Shown: positions 21,239-32,634 of the stretch, in pieces
How the letters are laid out: the number at the start of each line of letters is the position of its first letter
Numbering within the stretch: position 1 is the first letter of the stretch
DNA from: Azolla caroliniana
Taxonomy: Eukaryota > Polypodiophyta
Length of the DNA: 64,000 bases
Assembly: GCA_043228905.1 (NCBI GenBank)
Contig: JBHGNT010000011.1
Coordinates: 992,001-1,056,000 of the forward strand
Direction: 5' to 3'
Made by a program: the position numbers and the translations under genes
The notes under the pieces: generated by a model
What the model was told of the DNA's origin: nothing
What the model saw: the letters and a program-made list of their open reading frames with translations, nothing else
Database searches by the model: none

Positions 21239-21706
21239 ATGCAAAAAGAAAAATCTCTTCTATACTCTAGAGTAGGAGGAAGCGTTCATTGGAGGACAAT
21301 GTCCAAGTTGGATAGGTGGTATTTGGACCCTCGGCTCATAGATAAGAAAGGCAAATGCATAATTTGTCTTGGAACGATGTAGATGTTCTCAGACCATGCA
21401 CTAGTCCTGTTACATATAAAAGAAAGCAGTCGATGCAATCCACATAATGTGAAGGTGAGCAAGGAGTTGGTCATGGACAATAAATGGACTAATGATATAA
21501 GAAGACTTTGGTCTAATGTCAAATGGATGTATCATGATCCCGGTCATAGGCTGGCTAGGAAAATTGAGGAATGTGCATGTTTCTTTTAGAAGAAAGCAAC
21601 TGAAATCAGAAAAGAGATGAAGGAGAAACTACAAAGAATGCAATGGACACTTGCTTCTATGCAACAACTAAGAGATTAATACCCGAATAATGTATGGATT
21701 GAGACC

Positions 21707-21925
21707 TGTTGAGAATCGAACTCAACTTCCCATATATGGGTTTCACACTAGCTCATGGACATTCCAGGCTAGTTTTGTAAATAGTAGAAAGGGCACTTGC
21801 CCTAGCTTAGTTGGTGTATAAACCAACTCATTGTAACTTAGTTGTTGTTTGATGTATTTACACATACACACACCTACGTTCACCTTCCGTTGCATTGCAA
21901 TCACCACAAACTCCATTTCCTAACA
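21707..21925 (+). repeat. 5' LTR of copia E
   Basis: 219 bp, TGTTGAGAATC...CCTAACA, directly followed by the primer site. It lacks about 117 bp, including the CT microsatellite present in the 3' LTR. Confidence 0.9.
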
Positions 21926-21936
21926 TGGTATCAAAG
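21926..21936 (+). promoter_or_regulatory. Primer binding site of copia E
   Basis: TGGTATCAAAG directly follows the LTR. It differs by one base from the initiator-Met-tRNA site TGGTATCAGAG. Confidence 0.85.
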
Positions 21937-22026
21937 TGTGTGGTTGCCTAATCAAGCATTTTCGACTGTGTTGTGCTACACGCCGATGATCAATAGAATC
22001 GGCCCATCGACAGAGAAGAAATCACC

Positions 22027-22602
22027 ATGAATACTCAAATGGGAAGCACTCTTCCTACCGAGAAGCTCGACAGAATGAACTCCGCATCTTTGGAACACAA
22101 GATGCATCAATATCTTGTCGGGCAAGGCTACTGGAGCTACATCGAAGGAGCTCATGAATCACACCCCAACCCAACACACGCCGACTATCCCGCTTGGGAG
22201 CAGGCTGTAAGCCGTGTGTTGTATTGTCTAGCATCATGTGTTCATGATCATATGCTTGGCTACATTCGAGAGGCAAAAATGCCAAAGTAGGCGTGGGAGA
22301 ATCTCAAAAAGATTTTCGCAGCCAACACAACCGCACGCAAGCTCCAGCTTCATCAGGAGCTAAATAGCATCCAACAGAGGGACATGTCAATCTCAAGCTA
22401 TACCTTGAAGATCAAGGAGCTATGTGACGCCCTTGGATCGATCAACGTTGTCATTGATGATGATGAATTGGTGCAGATATGCCCCGGAGGCTTAGCACCA
22501 CGTTTCGGCGCGATTAGATCAACCATTCTTGCAAGGGAGAACCCTCCCTCCTTCTTCAACCTTCAATCGATATTGTTGGTCAAAGAGAATCACGCCCGAT
22601 AG
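22027..22602 (+). pseudogene. gag: Copia E gag
   Basis: Starts at ATG 22027. UBN2-type gag: LEHKMHQYLVGQGYWSYIEG, VLYCLASCVHDHMLGYIREA, then AWENLKKIFAANTTARKL and SYTLKIKELCDAL. Stops at 22288-22290, 22600-22602 and 22639-22641. The same frame later contains the nucleocapsid knuckle CGYCGKPDHYKEEC (about 22820-22865). Gag would form the particle shell; this copy cannot. Confidence 0.87.
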
Positions 22603-22641
22603 AGGAGCAATGCATCAGATGGTCATCTGCTCTACTCCTAG

Positions 22642-23358
22642 TCGGATAATAGAAGAGATTTTGGCCGTGGAAATAGAGGTCGTTTCGGACAAGGCCATAA
22701 TGATCGGCGGAATCAAGGGCATAACTCCCACCAGTGGCAAGCGGACAAGAATGGGCCCAGAGAGCTTGGCAGAAGGGGGAGTCATAACGCCGGACCAAGA
22801 AATTGCCGAAACCTAGTCGAGTGCGGGTACTGCGGAAAACCCGACCACTACAAAGAAGAGTGCCAGAAGAAGAAATATGAGGCAGGCCAACAACTCACGA
22901 ACTACGCCACGAACTCCGACTACGGAAACCGTGGCGGAATGTTCATAATGAAGCACGAAGCACACTCGATGTCTGCATTTGCAACAACCAGCGCCTTCAC
23001 TCCTAATAATGTATGGTTTGTCGATTTAGGAGCTTCCAATCACATGACTTCCCATGAAGATTGGTTCCGGGAATTACGGAAGCCTGAACATCCCGGATAT
23101 GTCGAAATAGGTGATGATACGACTCATCTGATACAACATATCGGGAATGTCCCATTCAGAAACGACGACGAACAGACCTACCTCAAGAATGTACTGCATG
23201 TTCCCACCATCACGAAAAATTTGGTCTCGGTCGGCCAGATTGTAGAACAAGGAATGAAGGTACACTTCAACAACGATGGGTGCTTCATTGAAAAAGGCGA
23301 TCAAATCGTAGCTCATGGCAGACGAGAAGGCCATATGTTCATCCTCGAGTCAAGCTAA
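22642..23358 (+). pseudogene. pol: Copia E nucleocapsid and protease
   Basis: In-frame continuation with a Gly/Arg-rich linker, the CCHC knuckle and the protease region WFVDLGASNHMTS, in which DSG is changed to DLG. It ends at TAA 23356-23358. The DLG change should disable proteolysis. Confidence 0.85.
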
Positions 23359-24399
23359 GTAAAGTCAGCTATGTACGCAAAAGGCCAAAAAGTTGAAACC
23401 GACTTAAAATTGTGGCACAAGAGAATCAGCCACATCAATCTCCAGAAGCTTCAGAACATGCAGACAAAAGGATTCGTAATTAGACTCCCGAACTTTACGG
23501 CAAAGGAGATCACGGGCGTGTGCAAAGCATGGCAATTCGGAAAACAACGTCGTCACCCATTCCCTAAGGAGCGGAATGTGAGCAAAGGAATCCTGGATGT
23601 CGTACATTTAGATGTGTGGGGACTAGCTTAGACAACAACATTTGGCAGACACCGATACTATGTCACGTTCATCGACGACTTCTCCAGGAACACCTGGATC
23701 TATCCGATGAAGCAGAAGAGTGAAGTGTTCAAGCACTTCCAGACATTCAAAGCCAAAGTCGAAAAAACTACGGGACGACATGTATGTTGTCTTTGATCAG
23801 ATGGAGGCAAAGAATATTTTTCAGATGAGTTCTCGACGTATCTCCGCAAGGAAGGAATCCGATCAAAGTTCTCGTGTCGACATACACCTCAGCAAAACAA
23901 CGTAGCTGAGAGTAAAAACCGCCACATAGTAGAAGTCGCACAAGCCATGATGAATGAGAAGAACCTGCCGAAATCATACTGGGCAGAAGCGGTGAATACG
24001 GCCGTATATCTCATGAATAGGTGCACAACCTCGGGAGTACACGATATAACTCCGGATGAGAAGTTCTTCGGAAAGAAGCCGGACTTGTCACATGTCCGCA
24101 TTTTCGGTTCTATCGCCTACGTACATATTCCCGACGATACACGGCAAAAGCTTGACCCAAAGTCGGAGAAATGTATCCTCGTAGGATACTCACTTGAACA
24201 TAAGGGGTACAAATGCTACAACCCATCTACCCGTAAGGTTCGAACAAGTCGAGACGTAGTCTTCGACGAATACGCATCCTGGTACGCACCAGAGAACACT
24301 ACGACTCCAACCCTGCTTGACGCAAATGACACTGAAATAGAAATAGAAGCTGAGGATTGGCTCACACAGATGTTAGAAGACATCCCAATTATGACATGA
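23359..24399 (+). pseudogene. pol: Copia E integrase
   Basis: Contains GAG-pre-integrase (LKLWHKRISHINLQKLQNMQ), the core start VVHLDVWGLA, FIDDFSRNTWIYPMKQK, SDGGKEYF (second catalytic Asp) and the region with catalytic Glu (QQNNVAESKNRHIVEVA), then the C-terminal IFGSIAYVHIPDDTRQKLDP. In-frame stops at 23629-23631, 23794-23796 (CGA to TGA) and 24397-24399 (CGA to TGA). Confidence 0.87.
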
Positions 24400-26122
24400 C
24401 TGAGTGGGCTATCAAAGCCGCCGAGCGATGAAAGCACATCTAGGTCGAGTCCGAAGCTGGAAAAAGGCAAGGCAAAAATGCAGGAGTATGAAGATCATTT
24501 CGATCTTGACAGTGAGTTCGATGGCCTTGATATCCACACAGATGGTGTGAAGAAACCCCTAGAATCTGCAAATGACAAGCCACGCCGATCCACACGCGAG
24601 AAGAACCTCGTAAATCGCTACGGCTACGACAAGTACATGGCGTATCATTACACATTCATGATGAAGGTAGCATCAGTACGGGAACCGGAAATGCGTTCCG
24701 AAGCCGCAAAGGATCCACGATGGGTCAACGCAATGGATGAGGAGATGGAAGCGTTATGCAAAAACGAGACATGGGATCTCGTTCCTCGCCCCCCAAACAA
24801 GAAACCAATTAGTTGCAGGTGGATTTATAAGGTGAAGCACAATGTTGATGGTTCCGTAAATCGCTTCAAAGCACGGCTCGTTGCAAAAAGCCACGCACAG
24901 ACACACGGCGTAGACTACAAAGAAACCTTTGCCCCGGTGGCAAAGATGACGACAGTACGGACCGTAATCGTGCTAGCAGTAGCAAAAGGGTGGCACCTCC
25001 ATCAGATGGACGTGAAAAATGCTTTCCTCCAAGGAGAGCTAGAAGAAGAGGTGTATATGTCACAACCACCCGGATTCGAATCATGTAATCATCCGCATGC
25101 CGTATGCCGACTCAAGAAGCCACTCTACGGCCTCAAACAAGCACCACGTGCTTGGCACTCGAAGATCATGCAATATCTTCACCAAATTGGATTTCGGATG
25201 TCAAAATCCGATACATCTCTATACATCCGGAATGAGTCGGATAGCCCGATAGTCATCATTCTATATGTGGATGACTTAGTTATTGGAGGAAAGAATCTCA
25301 CCGAAATTAACGAAGTTAAATCACTTCTTTCCGGCAGATTCGAAATGAAGGACCTGCACGAACTTCATTACTTTCTAGGTATTGAAGTAATTCGGATACC
25401 AGTCAGGATCATGATCTCACAACGGCACTACATTCTCAACTTACTCTACAAGTTCGGCATGACAGAGTGCAAACTTGTGACTACCCCTCTTGAACGTAAT
25501 CTCAAGATCGATGCTAGCTCTAGCACGGCCGCGAGCAAGTCGACTCAGTATCGTCAATTGATCGACAGTCTAATCTACCTAACCATTATGCGACCCGAGC
25601 TCAGTTATTCGGTCGGCCTACTTAGCCAATTCATGCAGAATCCAAGAAACCTTCACCTCGATTGCGCTAAGAGGATACTACAGTATGTCAGCACAACAGT
25701 GGATTATGGCATCTTGTATAAGTTGAATACGACCATTCGACTTGAAGGGTACACAGACGCGGAGTGGGCAGGATACAAAGCGGATAGACGATCCACATCT
25801 GGATTCGTCTTCTCCCTCTACAGTGGAGCGATCTCCTGGAGCAACAAGAAACAGCCGACAGTTGCACTATTGAGCACGGAAGCCGAATACAAGGGCGTGG
25901 CAGTCGCCACATGCAAAGCTATATGGCTTAAGCATATACTAAAAGATCTGGGCGTACCCATCAAAGATCCAATATGCTTGTACTGCGACAACATGAGTAG
26001 TATCTACCTCGCACGTAACCCCATATTTCATACACAGACTAAACACATCGAAGTGCACTACCACTTCATCTGCGAGCGCGTTTAGGCCAGAGAAATTGAC
26101 CTCCAACACATCAACACGCACC
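24400..26122 (+). pseudogene. pol: Copia E reverse transcriptase and RNase H
   Basis: A 535-codon open stretch (24478-26085). RT motifs: CRWIYKVKHNVDGSVNRFKA, QMDVKNAFLQGELEEEVYM, CRLKKPLYGLKQAPRAWHSK and the catalytic LYVDDLVIGG. RNase H: GYTDAEWAGYKADRRSTSGF, LSTEAEYKGVAVATCKA and YCDNMSSIYLARNP. One TAG (26083-26085) sits in the last RNase H segment (HFICERV), after which DLQHINTHLQVTDIFTKAL follows in frame. This is the best-preserved part of E. Confidence 0.9.
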
Positions 26123-26339
26123 TACAAGTCACTGATATCTTTACAAAGGCCTTAGGAATCGACAAGCTCGGGCAATTTGCATCCGATCTTGGTCTCACAT
26201 CGTCCACATTGCCGAGCTTGAGAGGGAGTACGCAGACGCATCACGGATAGGCTACGCAATACACAACACAGCCGACTAGAAAAGTCGAAGTATGAACCGA
26301 ACGACTTTCCGACAAATGGAAGTTGTGTTCGAAGGGGCG

Positions 26340-26537
26340 TGTTGAGAATCAAACTCAACTTCCCATAGATAGGTTTCACACTAGCTCATGGACATTCCAG
26401 GCTAGTTTTGTAAATAGTAGAAAGGGCGCTTGCCCTAGCTTAGTTGGTATATAAACCAACTCATTGTAACTTAGTTGTTGTTGGATGTATTTTGTTTTGT
26501 TAATATAATATACGCTTTTGTCTATCTCTGTCTCTTG

Positions 26538-26605
<68 letters not shown>

Positions 26606-26675
26606 TGTTACACATACACACACCTACGTTCACCTTCCGTTGCATTGCAATCACCACAAACTCCATTTCCTAACA
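26340..26675 (+). repeat. 3' LTR of copia E
   Basis: 336 bp, TGTTGAGAATC...CCTAACA, preceded by the purine tract GAAGGGGCG and followed by AGACC. A second purine-rich segment lies about 130 bp upstream at the pol end (GAGCTTGAGAGGGAGTA, near 26214). Contains a roughly 64-bp CT dinucleotide run (26539-26602). Confidence 0.9.
26539..26602 (+). repeat. CT dinucleotide microsatellite
   Basis: Pure CT run inside the 3' LTR of E, absent from its 5' LTR. The long Leu/Ser and Arg/Glu reading frames over it are low-complexity artefacts. Confidence 0.97.
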
Positions 26676-26704
26676 AGACCTGACTAGAGGAGGCAAAATG
26701 CAAA

Positions 26705-27976
26705 TTGGATATGTATAAGAAACTAAGGACTACTAATGCCTATCGTAGTAAAGCAATAAGTTGGATGAGGGTAGGAGACCGTGTTACGAAAGGTTTTTTT
26801 GAAGCTGTAAAATGTAAAGGCGTTGGGACCCAACCTTCATGTTTGAAAAAGACAGATGGCACAATGACCACGTGCACGGAGGAAATGCTTGAAATGGCCA
26901 CGAGCTATTATATGCAATTACTAAATGTATGTAACGAGGAACATATTGAGAAGGATGCTTTTAGAAATATAATAAACAGGATACCGAAGAGAGTTTCGGC
27001 TCAGATGATGAACCGTCTAAATACCCCTATTTGTATATAGGAATTGTGGGATGCAAATTCAGATATGAACAAACAAAGTTGTGCAAGCATTGATGGACTC
27101 CCTATATATTTTTACATCAAATATTGGGATCTAATTAAGGATGACATGTTGGAAGGGATGCAATACATTATGGCTGAAGGTTTAATGCCTCCAACAATGT
27201 GTAGAGGAATAATTTATTTAATTCCCAAGGATGGGAAAGATCTAACTATGCTTGATAATTGGCGACCATTGATGATTCTCACTAATGCCTATAAGATCAT
27301 GGCTAAAGTTGTAAGTAGTCAATTGAAAACGGACCTAGGGGACATATTACATACAATGCAAACTGGTTTCCTCGAAAACCGGAGCATTGTTGACAATGTG
27401 ATAACTTCATGGGAGTATTCAGCATGGGTGGAGGAGCAAGGAGTGGACCTAGCAATAATGTTACTCGATTTCGAAAAAGCATATGACAGGATCTCATGGG
27501 AATTCCTAGAAGTAGTGATGGATGCCCTAGGCTTCGAGCAGCAATGGATCCTTGGATTGGCTGCCTTTTATAGGGATGCTTCCAGCCAAGTTTTAATGGC
27601 TGGAAGCTTGGAGAAGAGCTTTAAGATGACACGATTGGTACGCCAAGGATGCCCATTGGCCCCGTACCTATTCATTATTGCAGCAAAAGCTTTGCATTAT
27701 CAGATTGGTGATAGTTATTGGCAAATACAAGGCCTTCGCCTACCCGAGGATGCAGAAATGATGCTTGATACAGAATATGTTGATGATACAACAACCTATG
27801 TTAAGGGCAATGCAAACAACTTGGACAGACAACAAAGTGCAATAAATGAGTTTTGTAGGGGATCAGGTGCAAAAATAAACTGGAATAAGTCAGTGGGCAT
27901 TTGGATTAGCAATAAGCCTGTGGTAAATCGGGCTCCAGACCCTAATTTCAGATGGTTGAGGAGGAGAAGCTACTAG
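26705..27976 (+). pseudogene. LINE reverse transcriptase
   Basis: Two open stretches in one region (26705-27040, 27044-27976), separated by TAG. RT blocks: WRPLMILTNAYKIMAKVVSS, HTMQTGFLENRSIVDNVIT, IMLLDFEKAYDRISWEFL, RLVRQGCPLAPYLFI and the catalytic EYVDDTTTYV (plant LINEs more often have FADD or YADD). It would copy the LINE RNA at a nicked target. The frame closes at TAG 27974-27976 and continues with LGFKIGMDIDR. Confidence 0.88.
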
Positions 27977-27980
27977 ATAC

Positions 27981-29428
27981 TTGGGTTTCAAAATCGGGAT
28001 GGACATTGATCGCTCAGAACACTACAATCTACTTGTGGACAAAATAAAAGCGAAGTTAATATGGTGGAATGCAAGAAAACTATCCTTTGCAGCCAAGATT
28101 GTGATTGCAAATCAAGTTCTAATGGCCACAATATGGCATACTGCGGCATGTTGGATAATCGCACCCAAGTCGATGAAAGTGATAAAAAGGTTGATCAAAA
28201 ATTTCTTATGGGGGGGCATAGGGGAAAAACATGCTTGTGCAAAGGTTGCATGGACTACACTCATAAAAGATAAAAGTGAAGGTGGGGTGGGACTAATAGA
28301 TTGTGTGATGCAAACAAAGGCCTTGCTAGGAAAATTGGTGGTCAGGAGCTTGCAACCACCTGAAGCACCTTGGAAAATTCTTTGGCAACGCAAATGGAAG
28401 ATGTGGTTGCCAAGACATGGTGGAAGTTGCACAAGTAGCGCTTTTTGGGGGTTTGTGCAAGAAATGTGACCCAAATACCGTGAATGTACACAGAGCATAT
28501 GTGTTGTTGGAATTATGAAAGCATGGCAAGGAATAAGAAAGGGAATCGTTTGTAGGTGGAGAAATGATGCATATGCTCGAATGTACATGCCTATTGTTTG
28601 GAACCCACTAATTAGAGATGTGGATGGGCTGATGATAGGACAAAAAGCAGGCCTCAAATGGGCCAATTTAATCAATGCCCAAGGGAATACATTCGCATAT
28701 TGGAAGAGATTTCTTGTAATGATGTGGGCACTCAAAAGGCTAGTAGAATATGGAGGATAAACAGGGGTAAATGCATGCTAATGAGGATTACAAATGCCTT
28801 TGCACGCAGTGGGAAAATCTTGGAAGATGCAGCCATAAGTCCCTCTGAAATGGAATGGACAAGACTTATCGATGTTGAAAATTATCTAATTGGAATTAAG
28901 GGAATGAAAGCCAGATCTAATGAGGCATGCTACTACAAAATAGAGCATAGAATGGTAATATGTGAGAAACCAGCCTATCAAACTAAAAGGCCGATTAGGT
29001 TGCTAGCAAAAAATGGAAAGGATATGATAGTTGACCCCGAGCCGAGTGAGCTCAAACCAACGACAATGTGTTGGCTGATAGAAGGGCATTCAAATAAGCT
29101 ATCATGGGACCCCGCCATGTATTTCTGGAGAACTCAAGGTCAAAGTGATGGTGCCAAGTTGGTGCAATTTTTCAGGTACAACACGAAAATCGGGAGGCAA
29201 ATTATACTAAAACAAGAACACAAAGATATTGCAGCTCCTAAATTTTGGATACAAGAGGGCATTAGTGAAAGGAGATTAGCTAAATTCTGGAAAATGATAT
29301 GGCATGACAGCGGTGACTGCAAGATAATGATGTGCTTATGGCTTATTGTGCATAGAGCCTTGCCAGTAGGGGTGTGGGCTAAAGGCCCCAATGTAGACCC
29401 TAAATGTAGTGCCTGTGGACAACTATAA
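27981..29428 (+). pseudogene. LINE ORF2 C-terminal region
   Basis: Pieces in shifted frames typical of plant LINE tails: KLIWWNARKLSFAAKIVIAN, MKVIKRLIKNFLWGG and WTTLIKDKSEGGVGLIDCV (27981-28469), then 28515-28760 and 28658-29428. The last ends with the RVT zinc finger start (VDPKCSACGQL), whose remaining ligands follow a stop (ISHCLWECHEA, about 29428-29460). Confidence 0.82.
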
Positions 29429-29593
29429 AGCATTTCCCATTGTCTTTGGGAATGTCATGAGGCTACAGTTGTATGGAGAAGGGCATTACGATTGCTTTGC
29501 CATGCCTCTAGCTCATTTACCCTCAATTGGGAACATGATTGTTGAAATTGTCTTGATGATGACGTAGAGAAATTTGATAGCACATGTACAACT

Positions 29594-29977
29594 ATGTATA
29601 GAGGGGAGAATGGAACAATTCGATTGATCACTGGTAACAGTGCACCTAGACGTAATGCCCAGAAGCAGAAATTTGAAGATCTATGGATGTTGCTAGCACC
29701 CATTATCATATGGAACATTTGGACCGGAAGATGTACCAGGGTATTTTCAGCAAACAAACAGCCTCTAGTAGAATCTATTAAGCTAATATTGCACACATCA
29801 ATAACTACATTGAGGGCCCAATATGAGCAGATTGATGGAATAGATGATGCTTTAGAATTAATGAGGCTGAATTTCAGAAAACGATGGTGTACTACACCGA
29901 TGGCTGCAGAAATTGGAGTGGATATACGATGGCAATACGTAGTGCTGAGATGGATGTTCCCCCCTCCCATTAGATGA
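29594..29977 (+). pseudogene. LINE extreme C-terminus
   Basis: 127-codon stretch with FEDLWMLLAPIIIWNIWTGR, the final conserved block of plant LINE ORF2 proteins, ending TAG 29975-29977. About 155 bp of 3' UTR follow before the poly(A). Confidence 0.75.
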
Positions 29978-30141
29978 TAGAGGGGCGTGAATGACATGAG
30001 AAACATGGAGAACAAACATGCGGGCTATTTAGTGTAAGATAAATAAGTGATGTAGCCCATATGGAAGTAGGTAATGTCTAAAGTTGTGTATTGTATGTCA
30101 TTTTAACTAATGGAGTATATTCTTCTTTGGAAGAAAAAAAA

Positions 30142-30219
30142 AGTACCAAACACATGAAATTTTAGAGCTCTTGGAGCAAATGCAATTGGATGCTCATAGA
30201 CCCTTACAAATTCATAATA
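30142..30219 (+). repeat. 78-bp direct repeat, copy 1
   Basis: Matches 30893-30970 with two mismatches by eye. Copy 2 is in its natural place in the transposase; copy 1 abuts the LINE poly(A). Confidence 0.85.
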
Positions 30220-30892
30220 TAATTGTACATGTATTAGTGGTTACAAATTACAATTCATAGGCTATAGCATATAGTATAGGCTATCGCCACATCCCAAGAA
30301 TTATGTGATTTCGGTGTGCTACTAAAGGTGCCTAAGCAACATGATTATATATCTTATACTAGTAGATATGGAGGATATAAATTTTTGGTTGCCTTTGGGA
30401 AATATCTTCTAGAAATTCAAAGGTCAAACCTAATACTGACAATGAAAGTATTGACAATGGATTAGAGTTGCACCTAATTTTTGATGTTAGATGAAAGTAC
30501 TGACAATGGATTAGAGTCGCACCTCATTGTGTATATTACATATTTGCAATGTGGTGGTTGTGGGCCTAAGGAATTTGAATATATGGGTTTGTTGAAAATT
30601 CCCAATGGTAAAGGTAGAACTATATATGAAGTTTGAACATATATTAACCATATTAGGTGATCGATGCCTCAACATGAACAAGTTGATTAGATTAGCCACT
30701 GATGGTGCGTCATCAACAATTGATAGTGAAATTGGAACCGTAACATTAATGAAAAATGATATCCCAAATTTGGTTGGTGTACATTGTATTGCTCATAGAG
30801 AAGCATTGGTTATTTTCGATGTATCTAGAGATATCCGTGAGCTCATTCTTGTAGAAAAAATTGCAAATAAGGTATAAGCATGGGCTAACAAT

Positions 30893-30970
30893 AGTACCAA
30901 ACACATGAAATTTTAGAGATCTTGGAGCAAATGCAATTGGATGCTCATAGACCCTTAAAAATTCATAATA
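30893..30970 (+). repeat. 78-bp direct repeat, copy 2
   Basis: Second copy, continuous with the hAT coding remnant (EQMQLDAHRPLKIHNI). Confidence 0.85.
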
Positions 30971-31258
30971 TTCGTTGGTTGTCATGTGGTCAAGTCATGG
31001 AAACACTAGTGAGTATAATGCATGCAATACTTACTATTTGGAAGAAAGAGAACTTAAAAGAGTGGTATAATAAACCTTGTATCCATAATGTACAATTTTA
31101 CTTTTGTATGATGGCTGAAACTTCAAAAAGAAAATTTGGATGTAACTTCAATTGGTGCAGAAATTGATATTACTATTTCTATTTTGCGGAGGTCTTTCTT
31201 GAGAAATGACACATTTGCTGATGGAGCAATGTATTTATCCAAATTCTTAAGATGTTCT

Positions 31259-31657
31259 TGTAAAGAATCGGATATGATTCTTGTGAAGCGGAAGAGATGT
31301 GAGTTATGTGTGTGTATGAGAGAGAGAGAGAGAGTGAGTGAGTGAGAGATACAAGGAATAATACACAAAGGATACGCAAGGTAAGAGTATATTAACAAAG
31401 GAAAAAGACTCAACTAAATACAAGGTGGGAGGAGGGTGCTTTATATAGTCACCCTCTCTCTTCATTAACTACAAGACTCATGGAGCATGGGGAATGTGAA
31501 AGCTCATATGTTCTGTGTCATAGAATATGATTCTATGACTCATACTAAATGCTAGAATAAAAAGAGGTGACCTAATGGTGACTCTTCACCGTTGGAGTGT
31601 CTATTTACTCTCAAGGTGAGTTCACACACTCGACCAAGTTGAGCTTGATTCTCAACA
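31259..31657 (-). repeat. 3' LTR of copia G
   Basis: 399 bp, TGTAAAGAATC...CTCAACA. It includes a GA-repeat and a 9-bp-arm palindrome (31518-31538). The polypurine tract (GAGCTTGAGGGGGCG on the minus strand) is at 31658-31672. Confidence 0.92.
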
Positions 31658-31937
31658 CGCCCCCTCAAGCTCAAGTCGGGTTGGTTTCAGACGGTATCCG
31701 AAATCCGCTTCGACTCACGTTTCAGAGTCCTCGTCACTCGCATTTATGCGGAGTTGCGGAATCCGTGCTCCAACTTGCGTTGTGCGTAGTTGCGAAGTCT
31801 GTGCTTCGGCTTGCGTCTTTCTTCGCGGCTTTGCGCGGTAGATCGGCTCTTCGCGGCTTCGTTGCGCGGTTGCGTATTCCACGCGTTAATGCGTAGTGTC
31901 GCGGTTTGCGGAATCTACGCGTTATTGCGTAGCGTCT
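31658..31937 (-). other. GC-rich 3' region of copia G between two purine tracts
   Basis: About 280 bp between the end of pol (whose last codons KLEGEY themselves form a purine tract) and the LTR-adjacent purine tract. It is rich in GCG-containing short repeats (GCGGAGTTGCGGAATC, GCGTAGTTGCGAAGTC). J has the same region. No ORF is supported. Confidence 0.7.
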
Positions 31938-32625
31938 TCAGTACTCCCCCTCAAGCTTGGCAAGTCTGGGATCATCAATCCGAGATAAGTCATGAATTGC
32001 CATAGCTTGTCGGCTCCTAAGGCTTTTAGTGAAGATGTCGGCCGTTTGAAGACTGGTGCAAATGTGTTGTAGGTCGACATCGCCAGCTAGAACGTGCTCT
32101 CGGATAAAGTGATAGTGCACTTTGATGTGCTTTGTCCACACGTGGAACACCGGGTTCTGAGCCAGATAGATACTACTCATGTTGTCGCAGTAAAGGGAAG
32201 TCAGATCCTTGATGGGTATGCCCAGATCCTTCAAAATCCTCTTGAGCCATACGGCTTCACGCGCAGCTACGGCTACACCCCTGTATTCTGCCTCCGTACT
32301 CGAAAGAGCGAGGGTAGGCTACTTTGTAGCCAGCCAAATCGGCGTGTGTGTACCCCTCAAGTCCTATTGGCATCGCGGTCTTGTAGAGAATACCGCAATC
32401 CATTGTGCCGCTCACATATCGTAGAACTCGCTTAGTGCAATCCAAGTGAGTATCACGCAGTGTTTGCATGAATTGGCTGAGGAGACCGACCGGATAACTA
32501 ATATCGGGTCGTGTGATCGTGAGGTAGATGAGACTCCCGATGAGTTGCCAATACTGGGTCGACTCACATGCTTTGGTGCCGGAGTTCGCATCAAGTTTGA
32601 GATTGCGATCGAGTGGGGTTGCCAC
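31938..32625 (-). pseudogene. pol: Copia G RNase H
   Basis: Two overlapping frames: STQYWQLIGSLIYLTITRPD, DGILY-type block and GLEGYTHADLAGYK (32257-32625), then SLYCDNMSSIYLAQNPVFHV, DIFTKSLRSRQ and LAKLEGEY (31938-32234). A frameshift and loss of the usual STEAEY block separate them. Confidence 0.85.
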
Positions 32626-32634
32626 GGATTTGCA

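Larger units (their letters stand above)
20326..21701 (+). mobile_element. LINE, 5' part
   Basis: Plant L1-type non-LTR retrotransposon on the plus strand: 5' remnant, endonuclease and linker, then interrupted by copia E. The LINE resumes at 26681. The shared AGACC (21702-21706, 26676-26680) proves one element was split. The 5' boundary with gypsy D is approximate. Confidence 0.82.
21707..26675 (+). mobile_element. Copia element E
   Basis: Complete copia on the plus strand inserted in the LINE with 5-bp duplication AGACC. LTRs are 21707-21925 (219 bp) and 26340-26675 (336 bp, longer because of a CT-repeat block). One frame runs from gag to RNase H and is broken by eight stops but no frameshift. 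G and J are related minus-strand elements. Confidence 0.92.
26681..30142 (+). mobile_element. LINE, 3' part with poly(A)
   Basis: Resumes the LINE after copia E: RT, C-terminal zinc-finger region, a 3' UTR and a nine-A tail (30134-30142). The following sequence is hAT-like. A target duplication could not be identified because the 5' end is not resolved. Confidence 0.86.
30142..31258 (+). pseudogene. hAT-type transposase remnant, first part
   Basis: Degenerate plus-strand transposase resembling ZNF862-like hAT proteins: LIRLATDGASSTIDSEIGTV and PNLVGVHCIAHREALV (30605-30877), then QMQLDAHRPLKIHNIRWLSC (30922 onward). These are the RNase H-like core region with catalytic Asp (TDGA) and the CIAHR motif. 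Several stops and frameshifts are present. It is split at 31259 by copia G. A 78-bp piece is duplicated out of order (30142-30219 and 30893-30970). Confidence 0.72.

Noticed and set aside
26376-26687. Arg-Glu and Leu-Ser dipeptide-repeat ORFs
   Set aside because: Translations of the CT microsatellite in the copia E LTR.
31597-32005. Plus-strand ORFs over the GC-rich block (31597-31896, 31790-32005)
   Set aside because: They cross an LTR boundary and the noncoding 3' region of copia G; no homology and not conserved in J.
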